Shown piece by piece: positions 62,505-64,000 of a stretch of 64,000 nt of DNA. Location of the stretch: contig JALHNJ010000003.1 in assembly GCA_022843585.1 (NCBI GenBank), positions 124,001 to 188,000 of the forward strand, read 5' to 3'. The position numbers were made by a program, and so were the translations under genes. A model generated the notes under the pieces. It worked only from the letters and a program-made list of their open reading frames with translations, was not told where the DNA came from and did not search any database. Position 1 is the stretch's first letter. Each line of letters starts with the position of its first letter. Source of the stretch: Chitinophagaceae bacterium (GTDB lineage: Bacteria > Bacteroidota > Bacteroidia > Chitinophagales > Chitinophagaceae).

Positions 62505-63839
62505 ATGACATTTGACGAACTGAATTTAAACACCCCTCTACTCAATGCACTGAATGAGTTAGGATACATCACTCCCACTCCTATTCAGCACCGGGTTTTC
62601 TCCACCGTAATGTCCGGAAGGGATGTTTGTGGCATTGCACAAACCGGAACCGGCAAAACATTAGCCTATTTACTCCCCTGCCTGCGTCAATGGAAATTTA
62701 GCAAGGATAAAGCTCCGCAAATACTCATTCTTGTACCAACTAGGGAACTGGTAACACAAATTGTTGACACCGTTAAAGCATTAACACCATATATGAGTGT
62801 AATCGCAATGGGTGTGTATGGTGGTGTAAATATCAATACACAGCAAATTGAAGTGATGAAGGGAGTAGATGTATTGGTAGCAACACCCGGCCGTTTTTAC
62901 GACCTGGCCATGAATGGTGCTTTTAAAACAAAAGCAATTAAAAAACTGGTAATTGATGAAGTAGATGAAATGCTCAACCTTGGATTTCGTACCCAAATAA
63001 AAAACATACTGGATTATCTGCCACCAAAAAGGCAAAACCTTTTATTCTCCGCCACCATGACGGAAGATGTAGAAGCCCTCATAGATACTTATTTTAATGA
63101 TCCTGTTCGGGTAGAAGCTGCACCTACCGGTACACCGTTGGAAAATATTTCGCAACTGGGTTACCAGCTTCCAAACTTTAATACCAAAGTAAACCTGTTG
63201 GAATTATTACTGGCCGAAAATAAAACCATGACCAAAGTATTGGTGTTCGCTGCCACAAAACAATTAGCCGACCAGTTGTATGAAAAGTTAGAAGCTACAT
63301 TTTCCGGCACGGTTGGAGTAATACATTCCAATAAAGAACAGAACTATCGTTTTAATACTGTCAAACAATTTAAAGAGGGAAATTTCCGGCTTATCATAGC
63401 AACAGATATTGTAGCAAGGGGAATTGATGTGGCAGAAGTAAGCCATGTCATCAATTTTGATGTGCCGGAAGTACCTGAAAATTATATCCACCGTATTGGC
63501 CGTACTGGCAGAGCTGATAAAAAAGGTATTGCGATCACCTTCATTACTGAAAAAGAAAAACCTTCGTTGGCTGCTATTGAAACTTTGATGAAATACGAAA
63601 TACCGGTTGCTGATTTACCGTCTGATCTTACTATTTCTAATGAGCTAACGGAAGATGAAAAGCCAAAAATATTTATGAAGACCGATGCTATAAAACCAAA
63701 GAAGAAAGAAGAAGCAGGTCCGGCCTTTCATGAAAAATCAGCAAAGAATAGTAAAGTAAATGTAATCGTGAGGCATAAAGACAGGATGATGCAGAAATAC
63801 GGCAAGCCGATTAAAAGAGGTGCGAAAAAGAAAAAGTAA
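62505..63839 (+). CDS. DEAD-box-type RNA helicase with DEVD motif II
   Basis: 444 residues. Motifs: [68 protein letters not shown]. Motif II reads D-E-V-D instead of D-E-A-D. The last 60 residues are basic (KPKKKEEAGPAF, IKRGAKKKK) and likely RNA-binding. It is the second helicase of the window, differing from the first in tail and motif II. Confidence 0.94.
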   Translation: MTFDELNLNTPLLNALNELGYITPTPIQHRVFSTVMSGRDVCGIAQTGTGKTLAYLLPCLRQWKFSKDKAPQILILVPTRELVTQIVDTVKALTPYMSVIAMGVYGGVNINTQQIEVMKGVDVLVATPGRFYDLAMNGAFKTKAIKKLVIDEVDEMLNLGFRTQIKNILDYLPPKRQNLLFSATMTEDVEALIDTYFNDPVRVEAAPTGTPLENISQLGYQLPNFNTKVNLLELLLAENKTMTKVLVFAATKQLADQLYEKLEATFSGTVGVIHSNKEQNYRFNTVKQFKEGNFRLIIATDIVARGIDVAEVSHVINFDVPEVPENYIHRIGRTGRADKKGIAITFITEKEKPSLAAIETLMKYEIPVADLPSDLTISNELTEDEKPKIFMKTDAIKPKKKEEAGPAFHEKSAKNSKVNVIVRHKDRMMQKYGKPIKRGAKKKK

Positions 63840-63931
63840 TATTACTTCAGAGTTCTTGCTTCAGGGTTTTTAGTTTGTCGTGATGATGCAGGTTTACTCA
63901 ACTATCGTTACACCCTGGAATTTATACAACC

Positions 63932-64000
63932 ATGTTACCATCAAAAGATCCATTGCACGGCAAAACATTAGAAGCAATCGTAACCGAATTGCAGGAGTAT
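63932..64000 (+). CDS. VF530-family DNA-binding protein, 3' end outside window
   Basis: Only the first 23 codons are visible: MLPSKDPLHGKTLEAIVTEL then QEY. The segment DPLHGKTLEAIVTELQEY matches the start of the small (about 70-residue) VF530/DUF2132 family, which resembles the C-terminal region of DNA-binding helical proteins. Called from this short stretch only. Confidence 0.75.
   Translation, partial: MLPSKDPLHGKTLEAIVTELQEY

Overview
The window looks like a chromosomal segment of a Bacteroidota bacterium, most plausibly family Chitinophagaceae. The base composition is moderately AT-rich and genes mostly lack Shine-Dalgarno sequences. Several upstream regions carry a TAnnTTTG -7 box. The proteome includes a SusC/FecA-type TonB receptor with a carboxypeptidase-like regulatory domain, two apparent type IX secretion substrates (one with a gliding-motility-type C-terminal domain), many Gln-after-signal secreted proteins, a histone H1-like protein, and a GMC oxidoreductase paired with a gluconate-dehydrogenase-type subunit 3. 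No rRNA, tRNA, CRISPR array, prophage or intact insertion sequence was seen.

Layout. 1-7.1 kb: the 3' part of a multi-caspase-like protein, a CBM48/helix-hairpin-helix fusion, a secreted protein, a ParE-type toxin-antitoxin pair and catalase-peroxidase katG. 7.1-8.3 kb: a long intergenic region with a perfectly phased 21-bp repeat next to a small HTH regulator of higher GC. 8.3-14.7 kb: an accessory island of mostly leftward, mostly single genes of unknown or poorly known families (DUF2059, DUF4304, DUF2071, RibD-C/DHFR-like, lipoproteins). A shared repeat sits just after the stop codons of several of them, so the island resembles a gene-cassette array without a recombinase in the window. 14.9-23.3 kb: TonB receptor operon, ABC-F ATPase, TPR protein, BON and SH3 proteins. 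23.3-32.7 kb: histidine-catabolic genes (hutG-like, ftcD, hutI) interrupted by a cyclase-TPR protein and a PF10136 membrane protein. 32.9-43.8 kb: type IX cargo, GNAT, thiolase, serine hydrolase, S9 peptidase, glycine-zipper proteins and an AraC regulator. 43.8-49.4 kb: RNA-related genes (RlmL-type methyltransferase, MazG, RRM protein, DEAD-box helicase) with a SET-domain protein. 49.6-58.9 kb: pullulanase plus aminotransferase, a lysine-2,3-aminomutase-like radical SAM protein, GMC oxidoreductase pair, a four-domain beta/gamma-crystallin protein and an H1-like/SWIB protein. 59.1-64 kb: single-domain response regulator, MtfA-type peptidase, a cluster of small stress-type proteins, PepSY-type membrane protein, a second DEAD-box helicase and the start of a VF530-type gene.

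How the genes fit together. HutI, the HutG-like enzyme and FtcD cover the lower half of histidine degradation; hutH and hutU are not in the window. Extracellular and periplasmic glycan, peptide and sugar use is suggested by pullulanase, S9 peptidase, GMC oxidoreductase and the TonB receptor. The most unusual items are the cassette-like island, the 21-bp/heptapeptide repeat, the multi-caspase protein with one intact and two degenerate active sites, and several families of short dispersed intergenic repeats.
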